Assembly (NCBI RefSeq): GCF_042683165.1
Contig: NZ_JBHUIZ010000018.1
Span: 204,548 to 268,547 of the forward strand
DNA length: 64,000 nucleotides
Direction: 5' to 3'
Origin: Tigheibacillus halophilus
GTDB lineage: Bacteria; Bacillota; Bacilli; Bacillales; Amphibacillaceae
A model generated the notes under the pieces. The model worked only from the letters and a program-made list of their open reading frames with translations, ran no database searches and was not told where the DNA came from. Position numbers and translations under genes: made by a program. Position 1 is the first letter of the stretch. Every line of letters begins with the position of its first letter. Shown in pieces: positions 53,582-62,640 of the stretch.

Positions 53582-55492
53582 TCATTTCATCGCCTGTTTC
53601 AGTTTGGCAGTATAGATATTGCGTATCACAATGAAATTGAAAAAATGCAATATGAAAAATATGCCGATCACGGATGATACTGATGTCAATAATGAGGCAT
53701 GCAGCATATTGTGCAATGCTTTGAATGCGAATGCCGCATGAAGTGCCGCGATAACAAACGGGATAAAAAACAAATAACCGAGCTCTGTTGTTGCTATTTT
53801 TCGCATATCTTTGTTGGTCAGACCGATGCGATACAAGGAGCGATAATGGTATAAGTCTTTATCAATATTTTGATACATGCGAAAATATAGGATTGAACCG
53901 GCAGCTAAAAAAAACAAAATACTGATGAACACACCAAAAAAGAAAAAATAGGATGTTCCGTTTTTCATATTCAAATAAACAGAACCTTTGGACTGTACAT
54001 CCGCATGTTCACTAGGAACGGTCTTTTCGATAGCAGTAAGCGTGTCAACGTCTTTACGCCAATCTGCCAATTGGATGGCGTACTGCTCGTGGATATGTTT
54101 TTTCGCTGTTTGGTTCTTAAATTTTTGAAACGTATTGTCTGGCAAAATGATGCTATAACCTGCATATGGCGTTGAGTTGTATATATCTTCAGCCATAGCG
54201 ATAGGGATGCTTTTTTTCATGTGGTCTGAAGACAGTTCCATGGTCGATGGGACTTTGTATGGATAAGCAGGAAGAACTGCCGGCCAGAGTAATAAACCTT
54301 TGTTACTCATAGCTGGTAGAGCATGCTGTTTATGCTGCATCCTTGCCATTCGTACGAAATCGGAATAAGCGTAGGCCGTGACTGGGATATGATCCCATTG
54401 CTTGCCGCCATCCAGGCGCAATATGATGAATGTGCTGTACATAGCGTTAAAATGGATGTCATTTTCGTCCAGCTCATTCTCCACTTTTTTCATAGATTGA
54501 TGGAAGTCCGACTTGTTCTTCAAGCTGACCATGCTGAAATCTTGCGGCATGTAATCTTCCAGCTGCTGATCGACTGTATTATAAACACTATAGAGGATGC
54601 CAGATGATGTAAAGGATACTGCGCTCAAAATGGTGACAAAGAAAAGCATTTTCGCATTATCTCGGAACTTATAGGCCATATCGGAAAAAACGAGCATATT
54701 TTTCCCAAAGAAATATATTCGCGGTATCCGCTTCACTATGCTTGTCAATGCTATAAGGGACTGACTGAAAAAGAAATAGGTCCCAGGGATGACCAGAGCA
54801 AGAATCGGAAACATGCGAAGCATCATGCTGATAAGACTAGCTGTATAGGCAAGATAGTATGCATAACCGATCGCCAGCATGGAAAGTGCACTGATGATAA
54901 ATGAAAACTTCGGATTGCGGTTACTTGCCTGCTGTATTCGAAGCAAATGTAAGATAGGCTTGTTCCGCATCGTCATTACGACAACTAATGTCGTTGCTTC
55001 AAACATGAATAGGAACAAGAAGAATGTCCATTTGATTGCCGTAGCCGGGAAATAAAATGGCAGCGCCTGTTCCAGTCCAAGTACTGCGGCAAAAACCATC
55101 ATGAACAGTTTGACGAGTAAGGCGCCGATTCCGATGCCTGCTAAAATAGCTGTCAGCGCGATAATTGTATTTTCTATGAAAAGCATCAGATTTAACTGAA
55201 ATTTTCTCATGCCCAGCGTCATCAGCACGGCAAATTCTTTTTTGCGTGACTTGATGAAAGCCCCTGTAGAATACAAAATAAACAAGAAAGAAAACCCGTA
55301 AATCATCACTTCTGAAGCAAATACTGCAGTTCGTACGATTTCTCTTGCTTTCAGTAAATGGAGGTCTGGATGAAAGACGATTACAGCAAACATGAAGAAA
55401 ACTGTCACTGCAAAGGTGCAACTGACAAAATAACTGACATACTGCCGTAAATTGCGTCCGACATTATTGAAAGCGAATTGTATGAAAGTCAT
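53582..55492 (-). CDS. BceB/VraG-type ABC permease (peptide antibiotic detoxification)
   Basis: 636 residues with ten predicted helices, FtsX-type repeats at both ends (about 15-190 and 530-630), and the large extracellular domain (about 310-500) between helices 7 and 8 that marks BceAB-type exporters. Its start overlaps the ATPase gene by 29 bases. With the histidine kinase and regulator upstream it forms a sensor-detoxifier unit in which the permease itself activates the kinase upon binding antimicrobial peptides. ATG 55492 follows GGGAGG. The target peptide is not evident. Confidence 0.85.
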   Translation of the reverse strand: MTFIQFAFNNVGRNLRQYVSYFVSCTFAVTVFFMFAVIVFHPDLHLLKAREIVRTAVFASEVMIYGFSFLFILYSTGAFIKSRKKEFAVLMTLGMRKFQLNLMLFIENTIIALTAILAGIGIGALLVKLFMMVFAAVLGLEQALPFYFPATAIKWTFFLFLFMFEATTLVVVMTMRNKPILHLLRIQQASNRNPKFSFIISALSMLAIGYAYYLAYTASLISMMLRMFPILALVIPGTYFFFSQSLIALTSIVKRIPRIYFFGKNMLVFSDMAYKFRDNAKMLFFVTILSAVSFTSSGILYSVYNTVDQQLEDYMPQDFSMVSLKNKSDFHQSMKKVENELDENDIHFNAMYSTFIILRLDGGKQWDHIPVTAYAYSDFVRMARMQHKQHALPAMSNKGLLLWPAVLPAYPYKVPSTMELSSDHMKKSIPIAMAEDIYNSTPYAGYSIILPDNTFQKFKNQTAKKHIHEQYAIQLADWRKDVDTLTAIEKTVPSEHADVQSKGSVYLNMKNGTSYFFFFGVFISILFFLAAGSILYFRMYQNIDKDLYHYRSLYRIGLTNKDMRKIATTELGYLFFIPFVIAALHAAFAFKALHNMLHASLLTSVSSVIGIFFILHFFNFIVIRNIYTAKLKQAMK

Positions 55493-56240
55493 CTGTATTT
55501 CCTCCCAGTAGTGACTGGACATTTAGAATATCCTGGAAAAAACTTTGCCGGTTGCTGCCGCGCATGATTTCATTAAAGAATTTTCCATCCTTGATGAAGA
55601 TAATACGTCTGCAAAAACTAGCGGCAAATGGATCGTGTGTAACCATGAGTATCGTATGTTTTTTCTCATGAAGCATTTGCAATGTCTGCATCACTTGTAA
55701 TGACGACGCTGAATCAAGATTGCCGGTTGGTTCATCTGCGAAGATGACTGCAGGTTCATGAATGACTGCTCTGGCGATCGCAGCGCGCTGCATCTGGCCT
55801 CCGGATATTTCGTGGATTCGTTTATGTAAAAACGAATCGAGTGAAAGTATTTTGGCTACATGCTCCAACCTTTTTTTCATCTCGCTTATTTTACATTTTT
55901 CCAATGTGAGCGGTAGAAGAATGTTTTCCTTCACTGTCAGGGTTGGCAATAGATTGAAGTCCTGAAAAACAAATCCCATTTCACGCAGGCGGAACGCAGC
56001 AAGTTTGTTTTTCGACAAAGAAGTGATCGAAGTACCATTAATGATCACTTTTCCAGATGTCGGTTTGTCAATGGTGGACAGGAGGTTGAGCAAAGTGGTT
56101 TTTCCGCTCCCGGATGGCCCCATAATCCCGATGAATTCCCCAGGTTCGACATTCAGATGAAAATGGCTCAGCGCCTGATGTGAGGCAGTCCGTTTGCTGC
56201 CGTAAATTTTTGATAGATTATCTGCTTTTAAAAGCGGCAT
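55464..56240 (-). CDS. BceA-type ABC transporter ATP-binding protein
   Basis: 258 residues. Walker A is G-P-S-G-S-G-K-T-T, signature I-S-G-G-Q-M-Q-R, Walker B V-I-F-A-D-E-P-T-G-N-L-D, as in LolD/MacB-type ATPases that drive BceB permeases. ATG 56240 lies behind AGGAGG; a longer in-frame extension to 56297 runs into the kinase gene without a site. The C-terminus extends beyond the usual about 235 residues by a short tail that overlaps the permease start. Acts at the inner face of the membrane. Confidence 0.85.
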   Translation of the reverse strand: MPLLKADNLSKIYGSKRTASHQALSHFHLNVEPGEFIGIMGPSGSGKTTLLNLLSTIDKPTSGKVIINGTSITSLSKNKLAAFRLREMGFVFQDFNLLPTLTVKENILLPLTLEKCKISEMKKRLEHVAKILSLDSFLHKRIHEISGGQMQRAAIARAVIHEPAVIFADEPTGNLDSASSLQVMQTLQMLHEKKHTILMVTHDPFAASFCRRIIFIKDGKFFNEIMRGSNRQSFFQDILNVQSLLGGNTDDFHTIRFQ

Positions 56241-56277
56241 AGTGGCATCCTCCTGTTTTTTGATGTTTTTATCTGTT

Positions 56278-57279
56278 TTATTCGTCTCCTCGAACAAATG
56301 TGATGGTCACGGTAGTTCCGATATTTACATTTGAAGAAACATGAAGTTCATGGCCAAGTGCATTGCAGATTTCTTTGGATAAATAAAGCCCCATGCCTGT
56401 CGATTCATGAAAAGTTCTTCCATTGATGCCGGTGAAAAAAGGATCGAACACCCGCTGGATATCTTGGGATGGTATCCCGCATCCTGTATCGCGAATCATC
56501 AATCTCCGTTGTCCATGAAGTTGCTCGGCGGTGAAATAAATCTTATCGGATTCTGGCCGGGAATATTTGATAGCATTTGAAATCAATTGATTTAGCACGA
56601 AACGGAACCACTTAGCATCGGTTGCGACAATTATTTCTTTATCTATTTCCAAAGAAGGAAAAACTTGATTTCGAATGAAGCTGGATTTGAACTCCTGTAT
56701 CGATTGCCTGACCATTTCCTGCAAGTATACTTGTTCAACGAGAAAATCACGATCGAATTTTTGAAGCCTTGATTGGTATAAAGCAAGCTCCAACCCTTGC
56801 TGCAGCTTTTCCAGTTCCTCCTGCATGTTCTGCTGTAATGTTTCTTCCATGTTTTCTTTTTCCTTTTGTAAAATCAGCTGTAACACAGAAACTGGCGTCT
56901 TCATTTGATGAACCCATTGCTGAATAAAATTGAACTCCATCAGTTTCTCTTCTTTAAGCATCTCGATTTCTTCCGTATATTGATTTGTCTGTTCCAGCTG
57001 CTGGTCCCTAATAATTGCCAGCAACTTGTTAGGAGGATCGGGTAATTCATCGCTGTAGGGCAGTTTTCTTAGCTGATAGTATTCTTTTAGCTTCATATAA
57101 CGAAATAAAAGGAAAATAGCTAAACAAACGGTGACAAGCAGGATGATGTAGGTGACCGTGTCCATTCCAATGCTATGGTTGTCGATGGTTGCGGCAAGCT
57201 GGACTGTAATGATAATCAAGGCACATTGGGAATAAAAAAACAAAATATAAGATAGCTGGTCCTTAAGAAAAGCCATCAT
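56278..57279 (-). CDS. BceS-type intramembrane-sensing histidine kinase
   Basis: 333 residues. Two helices at about 10-30 and 40-60 enclose almost no external loop, the intramembrane-sensing layout. The phosphorylated His124 is in F-I-Q-Q-W-V-H-Q-M-K-T-P, and ATP-binding N, G1 and G2 boxes (N-Q-L-I-S-N-A-I-K-Y, D-T-G-C-G-I, G-M-G-L-Y-L) follow. It would detect flux through the BceAB-type transporter. It overlaps the response-regulator stop codon by four bases (ATGA). Confidence 0.9.
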   Translation of the reverse strand: MMAFLKDQLSYILFFYSQCALIIITVQLAATIDNHSIGMDTVTYIILLVTVCLAIFLLFRYMKLKEYYQLRKLPYSDELPDPPNKLLAIIRDQQLEQTNQYTEEIEMLKEEKLMEFNFIQQWVHQMKTPVSVLQLILQKEKENMEETLQQNMQEELEKLQQGLELALYQSRLQKFDRDFLVEQVYLQEMVRQSIQEFKSSFIRNQVFPSLEIDKEIIVATDAKWFRFVLNQLISNAIKYSRPESDKIYFTAEQLHGQRRLMIRDTGCGIPSQDIQRVFDPFFTGINGRTFHESTGMGLYLSKEICNALGHELHVSSNVNIGTTVTITFVRGDE

Positions 57280-57977
57280 GGTTTGCTGCTCCAGGAATCG
57301 ATCATCTTATAGCCAGCGCCGCGAAGTGTTTGAATACTGTCATAGATACCTATCTCTTCCAGTTTTTTCCGTAATCTTGTCATATTGACAGAAAGTGTAT
57401 TGTCATCGACAAAGTTTTCATCATCCCATAATTCTTCAAGCAAATAACTTCTGCTCAGCACCTGGTTCAATTTTTGAGCGAAAGTCTTCAGCAGCGTAAA
57501 TTCATTTTTTGTCAAGGTAATACGCTGTTGACCAAATTCTGCTTCCATAGCTGTCAGATGGAGAACGAGGCCATTGATATCAATCATGTCCGTCTGATCG
57601 TTTTTTGCATATTCCCCATATGTCCGGCGCATTTGGCTTTTGATTTTTGCCTGTACGACATCGAATTGGAACGGCTTTGTTATGTAGTCATCACCACCAT
57701 TTTCGATAGCCATCACCTGATCCATACCACTGTCCCGAGCAGAAATGAAGATAATAGGACAGTTGGATAAAGTACGAATTTTTCTACACCAATAAAAACC
57801 ATCGAATTTTGGCAGATTGATGTCTAACAGAACCAGGTGGGGAGATAACGCAGTAAATTCTTCCAGCACATTGTCGAATGATTCAACAGTAGTCACACCA
57901 TAGGCATACTTTTCCAAGTAATCTTTTAATAGAGCTGCAATTTTCGGGTCGTCTTCTATCAGATATATTTGCTGCAT
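57276..57977 (-). CDS. BceR-type response regulator (OmpR family)
   Basis: 233 residues. Receiver domain 1-118 with Asp9, Asp10, phosphorylated Asp52 in L-L-D-I-N-L-P and Lys in T-K-P-F near 103; OmpR-type winged helix 135-230. AAAGGAAGG precedes the ATG. It is the first gene of the four-gene minus-strand module. It should activate bceAB-type promoters. The 37-base gap between kinase and ATPase genes leaves little room for a separate promoter, so the module may be one transcript. Confidence 0.9.
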   Translation of the reverse strand: MQQIYLIEDDPKIAALLKDYLEKYAYGVTTVESFDNVLEEFTALSPHLVLLDINLPKFDGFYWCRKIRTLSNCPIIFISARDSGMDQVMAIENGGDDYITKPFQFDVVQAKIKSQMRRTYGEYAKNDQTDMIDINGLVLHLTAMEAEFGQQRITLTKNEFTLLKTFAQKLNQVLSRSYLLEELWDDENFVDDNTLSVNMTRLRKKLEEIGIYDSIQTLRGAGYKMIDSWSSKP

Positions 57978-58350
57978 CGCAAACCTTCCTTTTTGATTTT
58001 GATTTTATATAAATGAAGCTTTATTCAGCATGGATTCTGCTGAGTGCTAAACCAGCTTATATATGGCACGCGAGTTGGTTACTCGCAGCTTCCCGTTTCC
58101 ATAGCTGGAGAGGAAAAGCGCAACCAACCATGCATGGATAAGGTGTGTGAAGATAAAGGTTGATTGGCGCCACTCAAAATGAATGATTCCTTCTTCCTTA
58201 TATCCTACCTTAATTGCAAAAAGAATGACAAGCCAACCCCCATCAACGCATATATATTATAACAAGATATGGGGGCATCCCCTCGCTGCACCTGCAGTGA
58301 TCACGTATTAATGTACAGGGATTTTCCCCTTGTACAAAAGGAGCATAAAA
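57978..58350. other. Divergent intergenic region with a short perfect hairpin
   Basis: 373 bases between the response regulator and the K+ channel gene. GCGAGT-TGGTT-ACTCGC (58070-58086) is a perfect six-base-pair stem. No BceR-type TNACA-N4-TGTAA box was found. No open frame has support. Confidence 0.45.
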
Positions 58351-58785
58351 ATGAGATTGGTTGGCTGGCTGGTACTTGCCTTGGTTTGCGTTGTTATGCT
58401 GCTCAGTTTTTACGGTTTTGTCATAGGAAGCGGCAGAAAGAGCAGGAAGTGGTTTTCGGAGCGTTTTTCTTTGGAGATGTTTTATACCTTGCTTATCATG
58501 TACAGTATTTTCATTATTGGTTTCGGCATGATTTATTTCATCCTTTCCTTTCAGGGGATCATCCTTGTGGAAGATGGCAGTCTGGATCCAGTAAATATGA
58601 TCGGTTCCCTTATCCATTCTTTTTATTTCAGTGGTGTGACCCTGATGACTATCGGTTACGGTGATATCACCCCGGTCGGGATTGGCCGTCTGGTAGCACT
58701 GATCGAGGCTCTTGTCGGTTATGTACTGCCGGCAGCTTTCGTCATGCGTATTGTCCAAAACAATCAGCGCGATCGCCAAGAGTAG
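58351..58785 (+). CDS. Two-helix potassium channel protein
   Basis: 144 residues. One N-terminal helix (about 4-24) is followed by a second pair (44-66 and 118-138) that flank the pore loop with the selectivity filter T-I-G-Y-G-D at 100-105. No cytosolic RCK/TrkA domain is present, so gating is not of the YugO type. A tetramer of such subunits would form a simple K+ pore. ATG 58351 follows AAAAGGAG; an upstream TTG at 58330 lies before that site. It is not part of the usual bcp neighbourhood. Confidence 0.8.
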   Translation: MRLVGWLVLALVCVVMLLSFYGFVIGSGRKSRKWFSERFSLEMFYTLLIMYSIFIIGFGMIYFILSFQGIILVEDGSLDPVNMIGSLIHSFYFSGVTLMTIGYGDITPVGIGRLVALIEALVGYVLPAAFVMRIVQNNQRDRQE

Positions 58786-58844
58786 AAATACAATATTTTC
58801 AATGCTATAGTGAAGTTAACAGTATTGAAATTGGAGGTCTGACA

Positions 58845-59318
58845 ATGAGTAGTGTAGAAATCGGCAAACAAGCACCAGATTTCAAATTACAGAACCAGGA
58901 GGGCGAAACAGTCTCCTTACGTGGTTTTCGAGGAAAGAATGTCGTTTTATATTTTTATCCGAAAGATATGACCCCCGGATGTACAACTGAAGCGTGTGAT
59001 TTTCGCGACCATCATGAGAGTTTTCAAGATGTGGACGCCGTGATTTTAGGGGTGAGTCCTGACCCTGCCAGCCGACATCAGAAATTCATGGAAAAACATG
59101 ATTTGCCATTCATGCTGCTGGCAGACGAAGACCATGAGATAGCGGAGAAGTATGGTGTCTGGAAATTGAAAAAAAACTTTGGCAATGAATACTACGGTAT
59201 TGAGCGATCTACTTTTATCATTGATAAAAATGGGATAGTTCAGCAGGAATATCGTAAAGTGAGTGTGAAAGGACATGTGGAAGCGGCACTCGCATATATC
59301 CGTGAAAACCTGGCTTGA
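58845..59318 (+). CDS. bcp: Thiol peroxidase Bcp (atypical 2-Cys/peroxiredoxin)
   Basis: 157 residues. The peroxidatic Cys46 is in T-P-G-C-T-T-E-A-C with the resolving Cys51 five residues later, the Bcp/PrxQ arrangement. F-Y-P-K-D before it and S-R-H-Q-K-F-x-x-K-H-x-L-P-F are family motifs. It reduces hydroperoxides using thioredoxin. GGAGGTCTGACA precedes the ATG. In B. subtilis (ygaF) it sits beside perR; here three additional genes separate them. A strong terminator follows. No Per box is evident. Confidence 0.95.
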   Translation: MSSVEIGKQAPDFKLQNQEGETVSLRGFRGKNVVLYFYPKDMTPGCTTEACDFRDHHESFQDVDAVILGVSPDPASRHQKFMEKHDLPFMLLADEDHEIAEKYGVWKLKKNFGNEYYGIERSTFIIDKNGIVQQEYRKVSVKGHVEAALAYIRENLA

Positions 59319-59343
59319 TAAGCTGAATTAGCCAGCGTTAACT

Positions 59344-59375
59344 GTCTCCGGTCTTAAGGCCGGAGCTTTTTTTGT
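59344..59375 (+). terminator. Terminator after bcp
   Basis: CTCCGG pairs with CCGGAG, followed by CTTTTTTT. Confidence 0.9.
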
Positions 59376-59508
59376 TAGTCCCAGTGGTGATATGGAAACT
59401 TGAGCTGGTAAAAGATATTTCAATTTCATTACTGAAAGTAAACAAGCTCATATCACTTGCTATAGTGTCATAAGATGATAGCAATCTATTGAAAATGGAG
59501 GTATTCTT

Positions 59509-60174
59509 GTGAACATGCAGCAGGTTTCTCTCAAATCCGAATCCAATCCTATTGAAAAGCCTAATTCATATTTTTTCATGAAAAAATTACTTGATGTGAC
59601 TGTCAGCTTGGCACTGCTCATCGTATTATTGCCTCTCTTCGTTATTATTGCGCTAATTCTCCACAAAAAGGAAGCCGGTCCTGTATTTTTTCGGCAAACA
59701 CGAATCGGTAAAAATAAACGTCCATTTATTATGTACAGTTTTTCAACTACTACGCCAGCATCAAAAGTCATTCACGCTTTCCCCCCATATCCGAGTCCCA
59801 GATCTTGGGAAAATGGACTCCCCGATGAGCTTCACATCAAGCACCAGCATTGCCTTGTTACAAGGACAGGGAAATGGCTAAAAAAACATCATATCGAAAA
59901 TCTGCCCCAATTATGGAATGTGTTAAGGGGCGATATGAGCCTGGTAGGACCGGCTCCGGAGTATCCAGATATTGCATGCCACTATGATCGTTATCAAGCC
60001 AGCAGATTGAAAGTGAAGCCAGGGATGACCGGCTATGCGCAAATCCATCGTCTATCCAATTCACAGCACAGCAAGAAAGTGCGTTTTGATTTGTTCTATA
60101 TCAATCATTGCTCCGCGCGTCTGGATACAAAGATTGTCATTCATACGATTGGCGCCATCTTAAAAGGGAAGTAG
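59509..60174 (+). CDS. Bacterial sugar transferase (phosphoglycosyl transferase)
   Basis: 221 residues of the WcaJ/WecA-independent PGT (monotopic) family. A single hydrophobic reentrant segment (K-K-L-L-D-V-T-V-S-L-A-L-L, about 25-50) leads to G-P-V-F-F-R-Q-T-R-I-G, L-P-Q-L-W-N-V-L-R-G-D-M-S-L-V-G-P (catalytic Asp-Glu in the family region) and P-G-M-T-G-Y-A-Q. Such enzymes transfer a sugar phosphate to undecaprenyl phosphate to start surface polysaccharides. GTG 59509 follows GGAGG by seven bases. It is orphaned from any polysaccharide gene cluster in view. Confidence 0.85.
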   Translation: MNMQQVSLKSESNPIEKPNSYFFMKKLLDVTVSLALLIVLLPLFVIIALILHKKEAGPVFFRQTRIGKNKRPFIMYSFSTTTPASKVIHAFPPYPSPRSWENGLPDELHIKHQHCLVTRTGKWLKKHHIENLPQLWNVLRGDMSLVGPAPEYPDIACHYDRYQASRLKVKPGMTGYAQIHRLSNSQHSKKVRFDLFYINHCSARLDTKIVIHTIGAILKGK

Positions 60175-60285
60175 AGAAGACATTCTGATTAGATAAATAA
60201 AACGTATACTGAACATTTTGTTTTCCATCGTTGGTCATTCCCGATACAATAAGGCTATACTATTGGCCACATGGAGGAGAAGCAA

Positions 60286-61239
60286 ATGGAGATTCTTTTT
60301 TCAACCAAGCTCACTGACGACCAACGAGAATACCTGAAGAGAAAATACCCAGCGCAATCGTTTCATTTTTTTAAAAATATGGAGCAGGCAAAAGCATTTT
60401 TGCCCACTGCCGATGTACTTGTTACATATGGCGGAGACTTGAACCGAGAATTAATTCAGGAAGCGAAGCAGCTGAAATGGATTATGCTGTTTTCTGCCGG
60501 TATGGATGATATGCCTTTGAAAGAGATTGAAGAGGCGGATATTATTCTGACAAACGTCAGAGGAATTCATAAGGTTCCAATGGCAGAATATGCTATTTCC
60601 ATGCTGCTCCAGGTATACAGACAGGAAAAAACCCTGGTGAAAAACGAAAACGAGCACAAATGGGAAAAATCTTTGCGTATGAATGAAATAAGCGGAAAAA
60701 CGATGCTGATTGCGGGAACTGGGGCTATTGGCCAAGAAGTAGCCAGATTGGCTAAGGCATTTCGAATGAAAACAGTCGGTGTTTCGAGAAGCGGGCGAAA
60801 AGTCGATTATTTTGATGAGAACCATGCCAATACTGATTTGAAAAAACTGCTGCCTGAAGCGGATTTCCTTGTTTCTGTCATGCCAAGCACAAGAGAAACC
60901 TATCATTTTTATACAATGGAGCATTTTAAATTAATGCCGGAGCATGCTGTGTTTTTGAATATGGGACGCGGGGATGCCGTCGGTACCGATGTGCTGCTGG
61001 AAGCTGTACGCAATCATGAGATCGCTCATGCAGTGCTAGACGTGTTCGAACAAGAGCCGCTGCCTGAAGACAGCCCGCTCTGGAATGAACGAAACGTTAC
61101 TTTGACTCCACATTTGTCGGGTGTTTCTCCTGCCTATATGACGCGGGCGCTGGAGATATTCGACCATAATTTGGAAGCCTATTTACGGGATGATCAAGAA
61201 AATATGCAAAATAAAATCGACGTTTCACGAGGCTATTAA
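60286..61239 (+). CDS. D-2-hydroxyacid dehydrogenase
   Basis: 317 residues. NAD-binding G-T-G-A-I-G-Q-E-V-A near 140, the catalytic Arg, Glu and His trio in N-M-G-R-G-D, D-V-F-E-Q-E-P-L-P and T-P-H-L-S-G of the D-isomer family, and the substrate-binding V-T-Y-G-G-D and R-G-I-H-K-V-P-M-A-E. Substrate range (glyoxylate, hydroxypyruvate, lactate-like) cannot be set from sequence. ATG 60286 has GGAGGAG six bases upstream; ATG 60271 lacks a site. The stop is one base from the adenosyltransferase start, so the genes are coupled. Confidence 0.85.
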   Translation: MEILFSTKLTDDQREYLKRKYPAQSFHFFKNMEQAKAFLPTADVLVTYGGDLNRELIQEAKQLKWIMLFSAGMDDMPLKEIEEADIILTNVRGIHKVPMAEYAISMLLQVYRQEKTLVKNENEHKWEKSLRMNEISGKTMLIAGTGAIGQEVARLAKAFRMKTVGVSRSGRKVDYFDENHANTDLKKLLPEADFLVSVMPSTRETYHFYTMEHFKLMPEHAVFLNMGRGDAVGTDVLLEAVRNHEIAHAVLDVFEQEPLPEDSPLWNERNVTLTPHLSGVSPAYMTRALEIFDHNLEAYLRDDQENMQNKIDVSRGY

Positions 61240-61240
61240 G

Positions 61241-61798
61241 ATGCGAATTTATACCAGATCAGGTGATAGAGGAATAACTTCTCTCGTATATGGCAAGCGT
61301 GTCCCGAAATTCCATCCTAGGGTGGAGGCATATGGAACGTGTGATGAAGCGAATGCGATGATTGGCCTGGCGCTAAGTTTTTTAGAGGATGTCGATTGGC
61401 AGGAGAAGGATGCATTTTTGCAGGTGATGTATCGTGTGCAAACAGTTTTGTTTCATGTCGGAGCAGAGTTATCTACACCTATTGGCAAGGAAGTTTACTG
61501 GAAACTGACTAAAGACCACATTAAAGAACTCGAGGCAGCAATCGACAAGTGGGATGCTGAATTACCGGTTTTAAAAACCTTTGTGCTCCCATCAGGGAAC
61601 CAACCGTCAAGTACGTTGCAGGTTGCTCGTACAATCGTACGCAGAGCAGAACGGCTGATAGCTGCGCTTGGAGACGAGTTAGACGGTTCACTCGCATTGT
61701 CGTATATGAATCGCCTTTCAGATCTGTTGTTTGTTGCCTCACGATACGTCAATAAACAGCTTGGCGGCGAAGAAAGGCTGTTGCGGACAGATGTATGA
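61241..61798 (+). CDS. yvqK: ATP:cob(I)alamin adenosyltransferase, PduO type
   Basis: 185 residues. The PduO motifs are in order: Y-T-R-S-G-D-R-G-I-T-S-L (ATP loop, 4-15), R-V-E-A-Y-G-T-C-D-E near 26-35, V-L-P-S-G-N-Q-P near 118-125, and R-T-I-V-R-R-A-E-R near 132-140. It makes adenosylcobalamin from ATP and reduced B12. No recognisable ribosome-binding site stands before the ATG, which follows the previous stop by one base, so translation is probably coupled. B12-dependent enzymes and biosynthesis genes were not seen nearby. Confidence 0.85.
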   Translation: MRIYTRSGDRGITSLVYGKRVPKFHPRVEAYGTCDEANAMIGLALSFLEDVDWQEKDAFLQVMYRVQTVLFHVGAELSTPIGKEVYWKLTKDHIKELEAAIDKWDAELPVLKTFVLPSGNQPSSTLQVARTIVRRAERLIAALGDELDGSLALSYMNRLSDLLFVASRYVNKQLGGEERLLRTDV

Positions 61799-61902
61799 TT
61801 GGTGATCGGCAGTGCGCTGATTATCAAATGAAGGATGTCAGGAACCCTTGTTCTGAAAAATGCGCAAAGTCATAATGATTATCTTTTTTGAATATGCTAT
61901 TG

Positions 61903-61949
61903 TTGACAGAACTCATCAATTGAGGGTACACTAATTATAAGAATTATAA
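61903..61949 (+). promoter_or_regulatory. perR promoter with Per box
   Basis: TTGACA (61903-61908) and TACACT (61927-61932), spacer 18, form a sigma-A promoter. A Per box TTATAAGAATTATAA (61935-61949) matches the consensus TTATAATNATTATAA at all but one position and lies at the transcription start, the classical place for autorepression. A weaker Per-like dyad (TCATAATGATTATC, about 61870-61883) lies further upstream. Confidence 0.85.
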
Positions 61950-61998
61950 TCTAATAATTACAGTATATAAATTATCTTGGAAAGAGAGGTGCATGGCG

Positions 61999-62445
61999 GT
62001 GGCAGCAGAGAAATTGCAGCGAGCAATTGATACATTAAAAGAAGCTGGTGTACGAATAACACCACAACGTCATGCCGTGCTTGATTTTTTGTTAAATTCA
62101 ATGACACACCCGACAGCTGATGAGATCTACAAGGCACTTGAGGGAAGGTTCCCAAACATGAGTGTGGCTACGGTCTATAATAATTTGCGTGTTTTGCGTG
62201 AAATTGGACTGGTACGAGAGTTGACCTATGGAGATTCTTCCAGCAGATTTGACTGCAATACATCTAATCACTACCATATCATTTGCAGTGATTGCGGAAA
62301 AATTGTCGACTTTCATTACCCATCCTTGGATGAAGTGGAAAAATTGGCGGAACAGGTGACAGGATTCGATATCAGCCATCATCGGTTGGAAGTTTACGGG
62401 CTTTGTCCAAATTGCAAAGAAGAAAAGAAAGCACAGATGCATTAA
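61999..62445 (+). CDS. perR: Peroxide-sensing repressor PerR (Fur family)
   Basis: 148 residues starting at GTG 61999, nine bases from AGAGAGG; ATG 61993 leaves three bases only. With this start the key residues take the B. subtilis numbers: regulatory-metal ligands His37, Asp85, His91, His93 and Asp104, and structural-zinc Cys96, Cys99, Cys136, Cys139. The DNA-reading helix (N-M-S-V-A-T-V-Y-N-N-L) is intact. Iron-catalysed oxidation of His37 or His91 releases PerR from Per boxes. Its targets in the window are its own promoter and pfeT. A terminator follows. Confidence 0.95.
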   Translation: MAAEKLQRAIDTLKEAGVRITPQRHAVLDFLLNSMTHPTADEIYKALEGRFPNMSVATVYNNLRVLREIGLVRELTYGDSSSRFDCNTSNHYHIICSDCGKIVDFHYPSLDEVEKLAEQVTGFDISHHRLEVYGLCPNCKEEKKAQMH

Positions 62446-62514
62446 GCATATTTTTCACTATATGCACAGAGTAAAGAGTAAATGGTATTCCAGCAAGCTA
62501 TATTATTCATTCAT

Positions 62515-62547
62515 GACCAAATCGAATGTGGTTTGGTCTTTTTTTAT
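62515..62547 (+). terminator. Terminator after perR
   Basis: GACCAAA pairs with TTTGGTC, followed by seven T's. Confidence 0.85.
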
Positions 62548-62579
62548 TCCAAAATTAGGCCGGTTGTATATATAAAGAA

Positions 62580-62610
62580 ACAAGACCCGCGATATTATCG
62601 CGGATCTTGT
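62580..62610 (-). terminator. Terminator of ygzB
   Basis: ACAAGATCCGCGATA on the minus strand pairs with TATCGCGGGTCTTGT (one G-T pair), followed by TTTCTTT. It lies 31 bases past the ygzB stop codon. Confidence 0.85.
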
Positions 62611-62640
62611 ATAAAGGAATAAATGTAATGCTATTCAATT

